Positions 17,453-27,054 of a stretch of 64,000 bases of DNA are shown here, piece by piece. Origin of the DNA: Paraburkholderia domus (lineage in GTDB: Bacteria > Pseudomonadota > Gammaproteobacteria > Burkholderiales > Burkholderiaceae). The notes under the pieces are model-generated. The model was not told the DNA's origin, made no database searches, and was given only the letters and a program-made list of their open reading frames with translations. The translations under genes were made by a program, and so were the position numbers. Numbering within the stretch: position 1 is the first letter of the stretch; the number at the start of each line of letters is the position of its first letter. The DNA is taken from NCBI RefSeq assembly GCF_905220705.1, contig NZ_CAJNAT010000019.1, forward strand, positions 62,001 to 126,000. The letters run 5' to 3'.

Positions 17453-18034
17453 TCAAGCATGCCTCTCGCTGAATTCGTTGAGTGGCTCGGGTGTTCTGAG
17501 TGGATCGAAGTCGGCCCAGCGCCCTTGCTGCCAGCGCCCACTCGCTCGCTCGATCGCCGTGCCCCCTGCTTCGCGCAATACACGAGCAGCGTCGAGCTGG
17601 TTGTCGGGCGACACATGCACGGCCACCAGCACGCCGGAATCGCGCAATTCCTGATGAAACGGGAAATGATGGCCGCCTTTGGCTGCTTCGTGGGTGCGCG
17701 ACATCGCCCCGGCCAACGAGCCAACGTAAGCACCGACGCCCGCCGCAATCAGCGACACGAGTATGGGCGCCGAGAATGCCGCGAATATCGCAACGCCGAC
17801 TACTGCGCCCACCACCGCGCCAATCGTGACGCCCATACCGGCCCCCTTCGGCGCATCCCGCGCGCCCGGATCGGTATGGGTATCGCCACCGATCGGATAA
17901 CGCGCGTGCTGGCCGCGCGGATTGACAAAGAACAGCGTGACATCTTCTTCGACGAAACCCGCGTTGAAGAGCTTTTGCGCCGCATCTTCAGCGGCTGGGA
18001 AGGTTGTAAACCGTGCAGCGACGATGAGTGACAT
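17453..18034 (-). CDS. Membrane protein with glycine-zipper-like segment
   Basis: The ATG at 18034 follows GGAGG and gives 193 residues. A soluble ferredoxin-like head (MSLIVAARFTTFPAAEDAA, then EDVTLFFVNPRGQHA) comes first. Next is a Gly-rich membrane segment (GVTIGAVVGAVVGVAIFAA then SLIAAGVGAYVGSLAGAM) and a short C-terminal domain. It resembles general-stress membrane proteins of the YflT/riboflavin-biosynthesis-RibA-misnamed type. The function is unknown. Its stress-gene neighbours suggest envelope protection. Confidence 0.75.
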   Translation of the reverse strand: MSLIVAARFTTFPAAEDAAQKLFNAGFVEEDVTLFFVNPRGQHARYPIGGDTHTDPGARDAPKGAGMGVTIGAVVGAVVGVAIFAAFSAPILVSLIAAGVGAYVGSLAGAMSRTHEAAKGGHHFPFHQELRDSGVLVAVHVSPDNQLDAARVLREAGGTAIERASGRWQQGRWADFDPLRTPEPLNEFSERHA

Positions 18035-18130
18035 GAGGCCTCCTTGCATCGTTGATTCGCGTTTTGCGGACCGTGCCACCGTACAACGCTGCGCCTAAAA
18101 ATACGCACAGGCGGTAGACACGCGCCCGGA

Positions 18131-18433
18131 CTACGCGGCGGTGCCGCGATCGGGCTCCATGCCTTCCACTCTGAACAGTCCACTATGCAACACTACGCCA
18201 TCCCCCCCGTTCTGGTCGAGTGCTTCCGCGCAAACTGAACGGATACGGTTGCGCCCCTTATTGAAAGCGGCCATCAGCGTGGCTTCGAGCGCGGAATCGG
18301 CGCCGAAATGATCTTCCAGCGCTTCAGCGGTGATCGCGCACACCACCGCTTCGCCATCGACGCGCGCCATGAAGCGCACGGTCAGATTCGCGCCGTCGAA
18401 GGCCGGTTTGTCGTCGGGAAACGTGATGTGCAT
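18131..18433 (-). CDS. DUF1488 family protein
   Basis: The ATG at 18433 is preceded by GAGGA and gives 100 residues. The pattern MHITFPDDKPAFDG and then VRFMARVDGEAVVCAITAEALEDHFGA matches DUF1488, a small conserved protein of proteobacteria with no established function. It lies in the stress cluster between the DUF4142 gene and the membrane protein gene on the same strand. Confidence 0.75.
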   Translation of the reverse strand: MHITFPDDKPAFDGANLTVRFMARVDGEAVVCAITAEALEDHFGADSALEATLMAAFNKGRNRIRSVCAEALDQNGGDGVVLHSGLFRVEGMEPDRGTAA

Positions 18434-18471
18434 AAGGGAATCCTCATAGGCCGGCCGTGGCAGGGTCGCGT

Positions 18472-19035
18472 TCATGACGAACCCTTCATTGAACCGGCAA
18501 GTTGCTGCGCCATGGCGAGGTGATGCTTGATGGTCGGCAACGCGTGCGCGGCCGCCGCCTTCAGTTGCGAGTCGGTGCCGCTCTGGCTCTCCTGCTGGAA
18601 CAGGTCGACGGCTCGTTGATGCGCTTCCACCCCGATCTGCTCCACGTAAGCCTGATCGAATTCGCGGCCCTTCAGCGTCTGCAGTTTGCCGACCAGCGCT
18701 GCATCGGCGGACGGCGCTGTGGCGAACCCCTTCTTCGCGACGAGTGCCGCCATTGCGTGCGAGAGTTTCGTATGGTCAGCGATCATTTGCTGCGCGAATT
18801 TTTTGACGTGCGGATCGCTCGAATTCTTGAGCGCGATTTTGCTTGCCGCGATTTCGGTGGCGTCGGATTGTGAGGCATCCTGCACGAACTGCTGGTCTGC
18901 CGGCGAGAGCCTCGTGCCGCTCATCGGCGCATCGCTCGCGGGAGCATCACTGGCTTGCGCGTACACCGCGCCGATCGGCGCTGCGCCCAGCCCCAGCGCA
19001 ACCGTCATCACTTGTAGGGAATACCGGAATTTCAT
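18472..19035 (-). CDS. Periplasmic DUF4142 (ferritin-like fold) protein
   Basis: The start at 19035 (MKFRYSLQVMTVALGLGAA) gives 187 residues with a signal peptide ending near AVYAQA. The DUF4142 core has two helical pairs: DQQFVQDASQSDATEIAASKIAL, HVKKFAQQMIADHTKLSHAM and EAHQRAVDLFQQE, HHLAMAQQL. His-rich helices recall ferritin-like folds. Such genes commonly sit with stress genes in rhizobia and Burkholderia. An upstream GTG-containing extension of 38 residues has no similarity. Confidence 0.85.
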   Translation of the reverse strand: MKFRYSLQVMTVALGLGAAPIGAVYAQASDAPASDAPMSGTRLSPADQQFVQDASQSDATEIAASKIALKNSSDPHVKKFAQQMIADHTKLSHAMAALVAKKGFATAPSADAALVGKLQTLKGREFDQAYVEQIGVEAHQRAVDLFQQESQSGTDSQLKAAAAHALPTIKHHLAMAQQLAGSMKGSS

Positions 19036-19361
19036 GCATTTCTCCCTGGTCGACATATATCCACTGACGTCTGCTAAACGACGAGGTCCAGCCAGCGCGT
19101 TAGTGCGCGTTAGGCAGCCTGCCCTTTGGTTATGTCCTTCAGTCAGCAAAAGGCGTGCCTATGAGTCTGGCTCTTCATCAGGTTCAGTGTGCTGCTCATG
19201 GCGCGCTCCCTGGTCTATCGAGCAACTAGAAGCGAGTGTTCGCAATGACAGCTCCGCTCGCGCGCACCTCCGAGCACGACACCAGCGGTCGGCATCGCCT
19301 TTGCTTGCAGTCAGTCATCGGCGCAAAGCGCGCCCTATGCTTGAAACTTCTACCTACAACA

Positions 19362-20600
19362 ATGGCTGCCACGACCAACTCTCCACACCGTACAGAGCGC
19401 GCTGAGCGCAAGGAACGCGCTAACGACAGCACCACGCAACAAGCCGTTCCCGCTGTCATGCCGCCGGGCCTGCGCCATGCCGACGACAGCAAACCCGGCT
19501 ACACCCGCCGGCGCGCAAAAGACGGCTTCGTGTACGTCGACCAGAGCGGCAAGTGCATCGAGGAGGAAGAGGAAATCAGACGCATCAACGCGCTTGCCAT
19601 TCCGCCCGCGTACGAAGACGTCTGGATCTGTCCCGACCCGCGTGGCCACATCCAGGCAACCGGCCGCGACGCGCGAGGCCGCAAACAATACCGGTATCAC
19701 CCAAGCTGGCGCGAAACCCGCGACGCCGACAAATACGAACGCATGGCTGAGTTCGGGCGCGCGCTGCCAAAGATCCGGGCGCGCGTCGCACGCGACCTGA
19801 AACTGCCGGGCATGCCATGCGACAAGGTCATCGCCGCGATCGTGCAGTTGCTCGATACGACGCTGATTCGCATCGGCAGTGCCGAATACGCGCGCGAGAA
19901 CCAGTCGTACGGCTTGACGACGCTGCGCAAGAAGCATGTAAAGATCGAAGCTGGCCAGTTGCGCTTCAGATTCCGCGGCAAGAGCGGCATCGAGCACGAC
20001 GTGACCGTGGACAATCCGCGCATCAAACGCATCGTGCGCCGCTGCGCCGAACTGCCGGGCCACGACCTGTTCCAGTATCTCGACGAAGACGGCACGCGCC
20101 GCACCGTAGGATCGGCTGATATCAACGACTACCTGCGCCGCGCGAGCAATGCCGACTTCACCGCGAAGGACTATCGAACGTGGGCCGGCAGCGTCTATGC
20201 ATTGGCCGCGCTGCGGCGGCTGATGTGCAGCAGCGCGACCGAAGCGCGCCACCATGTCGTTGCGACCGTCAAGGAGGTGGCGGCCTTGTTGCGCAATACG
20301 CCCGCAGTTTGCCGGCGCTGCTACATCCACCCCGCGGTAATCAGCGCGTTTGAGGCGGATGAGTTGCACAGTTTGCCACCCGGCCAAGCGCGCCGAGGTC
20401 TGAGAGTGGATGAAGCGGCTTTTGCTGCTTTGCTCGCCCATGCGGAGAAACGCGCGGCGATGCTGGCACGCAAAGCCGGCGCCAAGGGCCGCACGGTGCG
20501 GGAAGCTGCGGTGACGGACAGCATCAATGGCTCGCTGACCAACCTGCTGAAAAAGTCACGCTCGGTGCGCAAAGAGGCGGCGGTAAAAAGCCAACACTAA
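19362..20600 (+). CDS. DNA topoisomerase IB (poxvirus type)
   Basis: From ATG 19362 the product has 412 residues. The N-terminal half has KPGYTRRRAKDGFVYVD and then PPAYEDVWICPDPRGHIQATG, typical of bacterial topoisomerase IB. Catalytic residues follow in order: an Arg in KQYRYHPSWRE, Lys in TTLRKKHVKI and KSG, RTWAG, and the nucleophilic Tyr in NTPAVCRRCYIHPAVI. It relaxes supercoils through a 3'-phosphotyrosine. An upstream in-frame ATG at 19236 is possible but lacks similarity. The C-terminal tail is basic. Confidence 0.9.
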   Translation: MAATTNSPHRTERAERKERANDSTTQQAVPAVMPPGLRHADDSKPGYTRRRAKDGFVYVDQSGKCIEEEEEIRRINALAIPPAYEDVWICPDPRGHIQATGRDARGRKQYRYHPSWRETRDADKYERMAEFGRALPKIRARVARDLKLPGMPCDKVIAAIVQLLDTTLIRIGSAEYARENQSYGLTTLRKKHVKIEAGQLRFRFRGKSGIEHDVTVDNPRIKRIVRRCAELPGHDLFQYLDEDGTRRTVGSADINDYLRRASNADFTAKDYRTWAGSVYALAALRRLMCSSATEARHHVVATVKEVAALLRNTPAVCRRCYIHPAVISAFEADELHSLPPGQARRGLRVDEAAFAALLAHAEKRAAMLARKAGAKGRTVREAAVTDSINGSLTNLLKKSRSVRKEAAVKSQH

Positions 20601-20678
20601 GTAGTGAAATAGTGAGGCGAGAATCGTGTCTTCCACCAAGCATATGCTCGCGCGCTTTCGTAAGATCTACAAACCAAC

Positions 20679-20951
20679 TTATTGGCTTGCACCTGAGGCT
20701 GCCGCCGTGGCGGGCGTACTCGCCGCCGCAGCGGCGGCGGCTGCCGCACCGCTGCTCGTATCAGCCGTGCTGCCGGTGGCCGCGTCACCGTTCATCACGC
20801 CGCTGCTGGCCAGTGCAGCACTGGCAGCGGAAGAAGTATCCGCGCTGCCGCCGCTATCGGACCGTTTGCAACCGGCGGCCACGCTCAGTAACACGATCGC
20901 GGCCACGATCAGCGCCCTCTTGCCGACGCTCTGTCTGGATAGTTGGTTCAT
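20679..20951 (-). CDS. Small predicted lipoprotein, Ala/Ser-rich
   Basis: The ATG at 20951 is preceded by GGAGGAG and gives 90 residues. There is a signal sequence, a lipobox-like LLSVAAGC and then a low-complexity Ala/Ser/Thr/Gly tail. The frame on the other strand is also open and Ala-rich, but it lacks a ribosome site. No family is recognised. Confidence 0.6.
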   Translation of the reverse strand: MNQLSRQSVGKRALIVAAIVLLSVAAGCKRSDSGGSADTSSAASAALASSGVMNGDAATGSTADTSSGAAAAAAAAASTPATAAASGASQ

Positions 20952-20954
20952 CAC

Positions 20955-21430
20955 ACTCCTCCGTCATCAGTCGGCCAGGTGAAACCGCGCCGGCATCATG
21001 CAAGCGCAGACTCACCCGGCATCTTCGGCGTTAATGACCTTTGGTATCGCTGCTTGCATCCGCACCGGGTGTGGTAGTCGTATCGTTCATCGGCTTCCTG
21101 AACGGACGGATTTTGCCGGTTGCAGCATGAGACTGTCTGGCTCGTCGACAGCGTCCGCATTGCCGGTCCATTGCCCGGCCTTGTCGAGCGAAGTAGCCAC
21201 GCTACTCGCGCTGTACCCCAGCCGTACAGCAAGGGCTATGCCGCGCGGCATGTTGCTCCGAGTTGTCGAAATAGTTTCAAACCGGCCAGCATCCTTTACG
21301 TGTCGTTTCCAGCGCGCCACCTGACTACGACACCGCATTGGGCCGACAGCAAGGCTGCAGCGACGCCGGAAATGGGAGGAACGCCGGTTGCTCAGTGCTC
21401 CCCACCTCAAACCGGTTTAGGAGAAACATC
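20955..21430. other. 476-base gap with one possible 19-residue ORF
   Basis: The gap holds the leader of the PRC-barrel gene. A minus-strand ORF at 21031-21090 reads MNDTTTTPGADASSDTKGH with AGGAAG nine bases before it. It is too short to support. The rest shows no gene. Confidence 0.3.
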
Positions 21431-21958
21431 ATGATCAACCAGACACAGACCCTGAGCGGCATGCGCCAGGGACAAGGCGCACGTATCGTCGGCAAGGGCA
21501 GCACGAGTGCCGACGGTCCCGGTCCGGACGTGATGGCGGCAGCCACGCTCGACGGCAACAAGGTGATCAGCAGCGATGGCGAGGATATCGGCAAGGTCAA
21601 GGACATCATGCTTGACGTCGGCTCCGGTCGCATTGCGTATGTGGTGCTGTCGAGCGGCGGCTTTCTCGGCATCGGCGACAAACTGCTGGCGATTCCATGG
21701 AGCGCATTGACCCTGGATACCCAACAGAAGTGCTTCCTCCTTGATATGACAGCCGAGCGCGTGAAAAACGCACCCGGCTTCGATAAGGATCACTGGCCGG
21801 CGATGGCTGACCAGACGTGGGCCACGTCCGTTCATCAGTACTACGGCAGCGAGCCGTACTGGGGGCGCGATACCTACAGTCGGCGCGACGATCTGGGGGT
21901 GGGTGACATTCCGGCCGGGTCGTCGGATGCGCCGGAAGCAGGCGGGGTGAAGCTGTAA
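21431..21958 (+). CDS. PRC-barrel domain protein
   Basis: The ATG at 21431 follows AGGAG and gives 175 residues. The PRC barrel is at about residues 40-115: KVISSDGEDIGKVKDIMLDVGSGRIAYVVLSSGGFLGIGDKLLAIPWSAL. PRC barrels bind other proteins or metabolites, as in RimM and photosystem H subunits. This stress-type version is common in Burkholderia and rhizobia; its partner is unknown. Confidence 0.88.
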   Translation: MINQTQTLSGMRQGQGARIVGKGSTSADGPGPDVMAAATLDGNKVISSDGEDIGKVKDIMLDVGSGRIAYVVLSSGGFLGIGDKLLAIPWSALTLDTQQKCFLLDMTAERVKNAPGFDKDHWPAMADQTWATSVHQYYGSEPYWGRDTYSRRDDLGVGDIPAGSSDAPEAGGVKL

Positions 21959-22105
21959 TTCGCACAGCGTTGCGGACAACGCCGGCTCGTTGCTTCTAGC
22001 TGCGTCTGCAGTGATGCGCCGGCGTACCGCTCACGCGGCATGTCGGCGCGTTTCGCTTTGAATCAACCGACTGCACACGCGTCGTTCGCATGCTGGCCCC
22101 ACCGG

Positions 22106-23431
22106 ATGCTCATGCACGAAACACTGTGGTTTCTCATCGTCGGCGCCGTGCTCGTCTTTATGGGCGTGGCAGCGACGACACTCCGGCGGCTACCCGTTAG
22201 CGCCGCCATGTTCTACCTCGCCATCGGGTACGCACTCGGGCCACCTGGCATGGACCTGTTGCGCCTCGATATCGTCGCCGATGCACGTCTGCTGCGAACC
22301 ATCACCGAAATCGCGCTGCTGGTTTCGCTGTTCGCCATCGGCCTGCGTTTGCGACTCGGGGTACTGGAGAAACTCTGGACCGTACCACTGCGTCTCGGCT
22401 TCCTCGCCATGCTGGCGACCATTCCACTACTTATGCTGTTCGGCGTGCACGTATTGCATCTTGGCTGGGGGCCGTCCCTGCTCCTCGCAGCGATCCTCGC
22501 ACCAACCGATCCGGTGCTGGCCCACGATGTCCAGGTCCACAATCCCGGCGATCACGACCTCCTGCGCTTCGCGCTCTCCGGCGAAGGCGGACTGAACGAC
22601 GGCATCGCACTTCCCTTCGCCATGCTCGGTCTCGCGATATGCGCGGCGCCCGCTGCTCACGTCGGCGACCTGCTGAGTTTCTGGCTCGCCGGCAGCATCG
22701 TGTGGGGCGTGGTCGGCGCAATCGCAATCGGCGGCCTGCTCGGTTGGGTCACCACGAATGCGGTCGCCTGGTTGCGCACGCGCCACGCGCAAGCGCTCGG
22801 TCTCGAGGGATTCTTCGCCTTGGGGCTGATTGAACTCTCGTTCGGCGCCGCGCAGCTCGCGCACACGTATGGTTTCCTGGCAGTATTCGCCGCAGGCGTC
22901 GCAATGCGCCGCGTCGAGCATCGTGCGAGCGGCGGTGTTTCAGCTCGCAAAGCGATCGGCACGGTCGATTCCGAAGACGTCGAAGCGACCGCGGCGAACC
23001 CGAGCAAAGCGCACGCGTATATGACGGAATCGGTCATGGGCTTCACGATCGAACTCGAACGCATCGCCGAGGTGGCGGTCATGGCGATGGTCGGTAACGT
23101 GCTCGCCACGCTGCAAGTGCCCCTTTTCACGTGGCAGACGGTTGCGCTCACCGTTGCGCTGTTCGTGCTCGTGCGGCCGGTGTCGGTGGAGTTGTCGTTG
23201 CTGGGGTCGAACGCGACGCATGCGCAGCGGCGTTTGATGAGCTGGTTCGGCATCCGCGGCATCGGTTCGTTTTACTACCTCGTGTACGCGCTCGAACATG
23301 GCGCGGCGTCCGACGTCACGCCGTTGGTGCCACTGGCACTGGCGGTCGTCGCGGCATCGGTGGTGATTCATGGTGTCTCGGCTACGCCTCTGATGAACTG
23401 GTATCACGGTCTGCGCAGCAGCGAAAACTAG
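22106..23431 (+). CDS. Cation:proton antiporter (CPA1/Na+/H+ exchanger type)
   Basis: The protein has about 441 residues and 10-12 hydrophobic segments, with ALGPPGMDLL after the first two. It carries the CPA1 ion-binding motif ILAPTDPVLAHDVQV and the Arg/Glu-bearing SGEGGLNDGIALPF, the conserved half-helix pair of Na+/H+ exchangers. The start is uncertain: an ATG at 22040 would add 22 residues and no clear ribosome site is seen for either. The C-terminus is short, without a regulatory tail. Confidence 0.85.
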   Translation: MLMHETLWFLIVGAVLVFMGVAATTLRRLPVSAAMFYLAIGYALGPPGMDLLRLDIVADARLLRTITEIALLVSLFAIGLRLRLGVLEKLWTVPLRLGFLAMLATIPLLMLFGVHVLHLGWGPSLLLAAILAPTDPVLAHDVQVHNPGDHDLLRFALSGEGGLNDGIALPFAMLGLAICAAPAAHVGDLLSFWLAGSIVWGVVGAIAIGGLLGWVTTNAVAWLRTRHAQALGLEGFFALGLIELSFGAAQLAHTYGFLAVFAAGVAMRRVEHRASGGVSARKAIGTVDSEDVEATAANPSKAHAYMTESVMGFTIELERIAEVAVMAMVGNVLATLQVPLFTWQTVALTVALFVLVRPVSVELSLLGSNATHAQRRLMSWFGIRGIGSFYYLVYALEHGAASDVTPLVPLALAVVAASVVIHGVSATPLMNWYHGLRSSEN

Positions 23432-23507
23432 CGCTCATCTGCTAGATCGTAATTTGGAGTCGCTAAAATATGACTCCTTCACCCTGCAGCGGGCTCCTCC
23501 CCATTCG

Positions 23508-24077
23508 ATGAACGCTCCCAAAGATTCAAGACGTGCAGCACGGACGAGCGCTGCTGACTCGCTGTTTGCTTTTCTCAAGTCGTTGCCGCTCGGCGACAGG
23601 CTGGTAGAAGGCGGCATGATGGCCGCGCAGGCGGTGGCCGGCGCAAGCCTCGCTTTCGCGATCGGCCAGTGGCTGCATACCGAACAAGCGTTCTGGGCCG
23701 CAATTACAGCGATCGCGGTCAGCCAGCATAGTTATATCGACACCCGCAATCTGTCGCGCGATCAGTTCATCGGCGCGATGGTCGGCGGCGTTTGCGGCCT
23801 CGTCGGCGCAACGCTCGGCGGCGGCCATCTCGCGGCTTACGCCGCCACGGTTGCCGTAGCAATCGTGATTTGCTGGGTCGTGAACGTGGGCAGCGCGGCG
23901 CGTCTGGGCGGCGTTACCGCGACCATCATGCTGTTGGTGCCGGGCATGGGTTCGCCTTGGGACAAGGCTCTGTCGCGCCTCGGCGAAGTGACGCTCGGCA
24001 CGGTCTGTGCATTGCTGGTGACCTTCGTCATGTCGAGGATAGAGAAGCACTGGTTCGGCAGACCCGACAAGGCCTAG
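23508..24077 (+). CDS. FUSC-type membrane protein
   Basis: From ATG 23508 the product has 189 residues with about six membrane segments (GGMMAAQAVAGASLAFAIG, AFWAAITAIAVSQ, FIGAMVGGVCGLVGATLGGG, AATVAVAIVICWVVNVG, GVTATIMLLVPG, LGEVTLGTVCALLVTFVM). It matches the FUSC membrane domain of aromatic-acid exporters but lacks their cytosolic half. Its stop overlaps the stop of the convergent AraC gene through CTAG. Confidence 0.8.
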   Translation: MNAPKDSRRAARTSAADSLFAFLKSLPLGDRLVEGGMMAAQAVAGASLAFAIGQWLHTEQAFWAAITAIAVSQHSYIDTRNLSRDQFIGAMVGGVCGLVGATLGGGHLAAYAATVAVAIVICWVVNVGSAARLGGVTATIMLLVPGMGSPWDKALSRLGEVTLGTVCALLVTFVMSRIEKHWFGRPDKA

Positions 24078-25072
24078 CCGGCTTGCTGATCGCTCTCTTG
24101 CGGTTGACGCCGGTAACGTCCCGGCGTCACACCGACGCTCTGCTGAAACGCCTTGCCGAAGGCGGCTTCTGATTGATACCCCACTGCTTCACCGATCTCC
24201 GCGGCGCTGCGCTGCGTACGCAGCAGCAGATCGCACGCGATCGTCATGCGGATCTGCGTGAGGAAGTCCATCACCGTCATGCCCGCGCGCTCGCTGAAGT
24301 GGCGTGCGTAAGTCGCACGGGACATCGCCGCGAGCTCGCCTAGCTCGGCGATCGTCCACGCCCGCTCGGGTGCGCTCAGCATGCTTTGTACAGAAGTGCC
24401 CAGACGCGCATCGGCCAGCAGCGCCAACACGCCTGGGCTGGATGCATTCTGTTCGCCATGCACACGCAAGGCCATCGCGAAGAGTGCGAGGCTCAATGCG
24501 GTGACGATTGCGAGCGCGCCGGGCTGACGTTGCCCGGCTTCGGCTCGCATCAGTGCGATCAGCGTCTGCAACGCGCCGAGCGTTTGCACGCCGCCGAGCG
24601 ACACATGAAATGGATCGGGCAACGCATCGAGCAGCAACGCGGAGGAACCCGGTGCATAGACCAACCGGCCGCATAGAAGATCGAGATCGGCGCCATGACC
24701 GGTGTCTTTGCGTGCGTCGCTGCTGGCCTCGTTGACGACTTGATCGTGCGGATCATCGCCGCCATCATTGCGGCGCAGCGGCAGCATGCCGTCATGACCC
24801 AACGTCAGCGGCGCCGTGACCGCCGCACGTCCCATGTCGCGCACCCGATGCGCGGCGCCACGTGGAAACAGCACGAAATCCCCCGCGTGCAGCGCAACCT
24901 GCACCCCGCCCGCAGTCTCGACTACGCATGCCCCGCCGAGCACCAGATGAAAAGGCGCAATACCCGCCTCCACCGGCGCATGATCGATGTCGAAGCCCCC
25001 CGTGAGAAGGCAGCGCAGATCGAGGCTGGCTTGCGGTCTGGCAAGGTCGATCAGGCGGCTGAGCGTATCCAT
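24074..25072 (-). CDS. AraC-family regulator with N-terminal cupin
   Basis: The 332-residue protein has a cupin_6 ligand pocket (GGFDIDHAPVEAGIAPFHLVLGGACVV, FPRGAAHRV). Two C-terminal AraC helix-turn-helices follow: TIAELGELAAMSRATYARHF and SAAEIGEAVGYQSEAAFGKAF. Cupin-AraC proteins of this type usually regulate a nearby oxidoreductase or AhpD-like gene. The divergent gene 117 bases away is an AhpD-like protein, its probable target. Confidence 0.88.
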   Translation of the reverse strand: MDTLSRLIDLARPQASLDLRCLLTGGFDIDHAPVEAGIAPFHLVLGGACVVETAGGVQVALHAGDFVLFPRGAAHRVRDMGRAAVTAPLTLGHDGMLPLRRNDGGDDPHDQVVNEASSDARKDTGHGADLDLLCGRLVYAPGSSALLLDALPDPFHVSLGGVQTLGALQTLIALMRAEAGQRQPGALAIVTALSLALFAMALRVHGEQNASSPGVLALLADARLGTSVQSMLSAPERAWTIAELGELAAMSRATYARHFSERAGMTVMDFLTQIRMTIACDLLLRTQRSAAEIGEAVGYQSEAAFGKAFQQSVGVTPGRYRRQPQESDQQAG

Positions 25073-25189
25073 GAGACGATCGCGCTAAAAGTTGAGCGAA
25101 TCGAGTATTCAGGATATCGCGGCACAGCGCAATACTTTGTCCCACGGCACCGGCATTCGCCGGCGCGTTACGAACCAAGGAGCACTGTC

Positions 25190-25546
25190 ATGTTGAACTG
25201 GATCGATTACCGCAAGGAACTGTTCGGCCGCATCGGCGAGATCGCGAAACTGTCGCCGGACACCGTGAAGGCCTATCAAACGATGTCGAGCGCGGGCCAG
25301 AAGGCCGACCTTCTCGGCGCGAAGACGCGCGAGCTGATTTCGCTCGCGGTAGCCGTGACCGTGCGATGCGACGGCTGTATCACGGTGCACACCGCTGAAG
25401 CGCTGAAACACGGCGCGACACGTGAAGAGATCGCCGAAGCGCTCGGCGTGGCGGTCGCCGTAAACGCGGGCGCCGCCATGGTGTACTCGGCGCGCACGAT
25501 GGATGCGGTCGCCGCTTATCAAGCGGACAGCAAACCGGCGGCATGA
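25190..25546 (+). CDS. AhpD-like carboxymuconolactone decarboxylase family protein
   Basis: The ATG at 25190 is preceded by GGAGCA and gives 118 residues. The redox CxxC in VRCDGCITVHTAEALKHG and the family motif REEIAEALGVAVAVNAG identify an AhpD-fold protein. Such proteins recycle thiols or detoxify peroxide. It is divergent from the cupin-AraC regulator, a frequent pair. Confidence 0.9.
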   Translation: MLNWIDYRKELFGRIGEIAKLSPDTVKAYQTMSSAGQKADLLGAKTRELISLAVAVTVRCDGCITVHTAEALKHGATREEIAEALGVAVAVNAGAAMVYSARTMDAVAAYQADSKPAA

Positions 25547-25659
25547 GGTACGCGGTGTAGCTGTGTGGCGGCAACGCCAGCCGCATCGCTACACCGTTAT
25601 CCATCAGTAGCTGCCCGCGACGTGGCATCCCTGCCTGCCCGCGACGCACCGCGTCCTAC

Positions 25660-26715
25660 CTACCGTTGCGCCGGATGACGCGCCTCTTCAAGCTGCTTGC
25701 GGCGCGACTCGCCCTGCCGCTCCAGCATCCAGCCCGGGTACTCAGCCGGCAACGTGCTGACCTGATCGAGCTTCGCAAGCTCGTCCGCGGTTAGCGTGAC
25801 GCCGGTGGCGGCGATATTGTCGTCGAGTTGTTCGACTTTCTTCGCGCCGACGATCACGGAAGTCACCGCACGTTGATGCAGCAGCCACGCGAGCGCGATC
25901 TGCGCCACCGACACCTTCTTCGCCTCGGCGATATCGCGCATCACGTCGATGCAGTCATAAGCACGTTCGCGATTGACCGGCGGAAAATCGAATGTCGTGC
26001 GACGGCTGCCGGCTTCGCCCTGCTGCTCGCGCCCATATTTGCCGCTCAGCAAGCCGCCCGCAAGCGGACTCCACACCATCAGCCCAAGACCCTCGCTGTG
26101 CAGCATCGGCACGAGCTCGCGTTCGAGATCCCGGCCCGCCAACGTGTAATAAGCCTGCAGCGTTTCAAACCGCGCGAGGCCGAGGCGCTCTGCAATACCC
26201 AAGGCCTTTACGATCTGCCACGCAGCCCAGTTCGACACGCCGACATAGCGCACATGGCCATGCTGGACCAGCGTATCGAGCGCGCGCACGGTTTCTTCGA
26301 TCGGCGTGGCCGGATCGAAACCGTGGATCTGATACAGGTCGACGTGGTCGAGTTGCAGGCGCTTCAGACTCGCCTTGACACCGTCGATGATGTGATAACG
26401 CGACGCCCCGCGCGCGTTCGGAAACTCTGCTGTCTGGCCAAAAACTTTGGTTGCGACCACGACTTTGTCGCGCGGCACTTTAAGGTTCTTCAGCGCCTGG
26501 CCCGTGATCTGCTCGGAGATGCCCTCGGCATAAACGTCGGCGGTGTCGATGAAATTGATACCCGCGTCGAGCGCCCGGCCGACCAGCCGCTCCGCGTCCC
26601 CCTGCTGCAGATCGCCGATCTGCTTCCAGATGCCCTCGCCGCCGCCGAAGGTCATTGTGCCGAGGCATAGCTCTGAAACAAACACACCGGTACGGCCTAA
26701 CTGGTTGTATCGCAT
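25660..26715 (-). CDS. Aldo/keto reductase
   Basis: The 351-residue (beta/alpha)8 oxidoreductase has the catalytic tetrad: Asp and Tyr in NFIDTADVYAEG, Lys in VVVATKVFG and His in LYQIHGFD. NADPH-binding residues appear in VGAKKVEQLDDN. It resembles the YajO/YccK group. The substrate cannot be inferred. It is a single-gene unit. Confidence 0.9.
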   Translation of the reverse strand: MRYNQLGRTGVFVSELCLGTMTFGGGEGIWKQIGDLQQGDAERLVGRALDAGINFIDTADVYAEGISEQITGQALKNLKVPRDKVVVATKVFGQTAEFPNARGASRYHIIDGVKASLKRLQLDHVDLYQIHGFDPATPIEETVRALDTLVQHGHVRYVGVSNWAAWQIVKALGIAERLGLARFETLQAYYTLAGRDLERELVPMLHSEGLGLMVWSPLAGGLLSGKYGREQQGEAGSRRTTFDFPPVNRERAYDCIDVMRDIAEAKKVSVAQIALAWLLHQRAVTSVIVGAKKVEQLDDNIAATGVTLTADELAKLDQVSTLPAEYPGWMLERQGESRRKQLEEARHPAQR

Positions 26716-27054
26716 CGTCGAAACTCCATCGTGGATTCGTGGATGAGTGAGCCGTAGAGAGTACTGCAGTTGGCAAGTTTCGACAGGACCCGGTGTGAGT
26801 CATGGCCCGTCCCCCGATGAACGGATGTTTCAAAGCCCTTACGGATCACACAGCACCCGCGGCAGCAATTTCCCCCTTCGACAAATCGCCTGGCTCCTCT
26901 GCAAGCGAGGCGCTACGCGGGTCTACGGCGAGCGTCGGTGATTCGGAACAGCTTCGTAAGTTATGCGGTGGGCATTAGGAAAGTTTCGGTAAGGCGTGTA
27001 TAAGTCGGACCATTCCGCTCGCATGGTGTAGTGCCTTCGCTAAGGACCGCGCGC
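26716..27054. other. Divergent promoter region, 339 bases
   Basis: Between the aldo/keto reductase and the autotransporter no gene is recognised. It must hold both promoters. No clear repeat or terminator is seen. Confidence 0.5.

Noticed and set aside
20626..20982. Plus-strand Ala-rich frame opposite the small lipoprotein
   Set aside because: No ribosome site; the minus frame has GGAGGAG and a lipobox.
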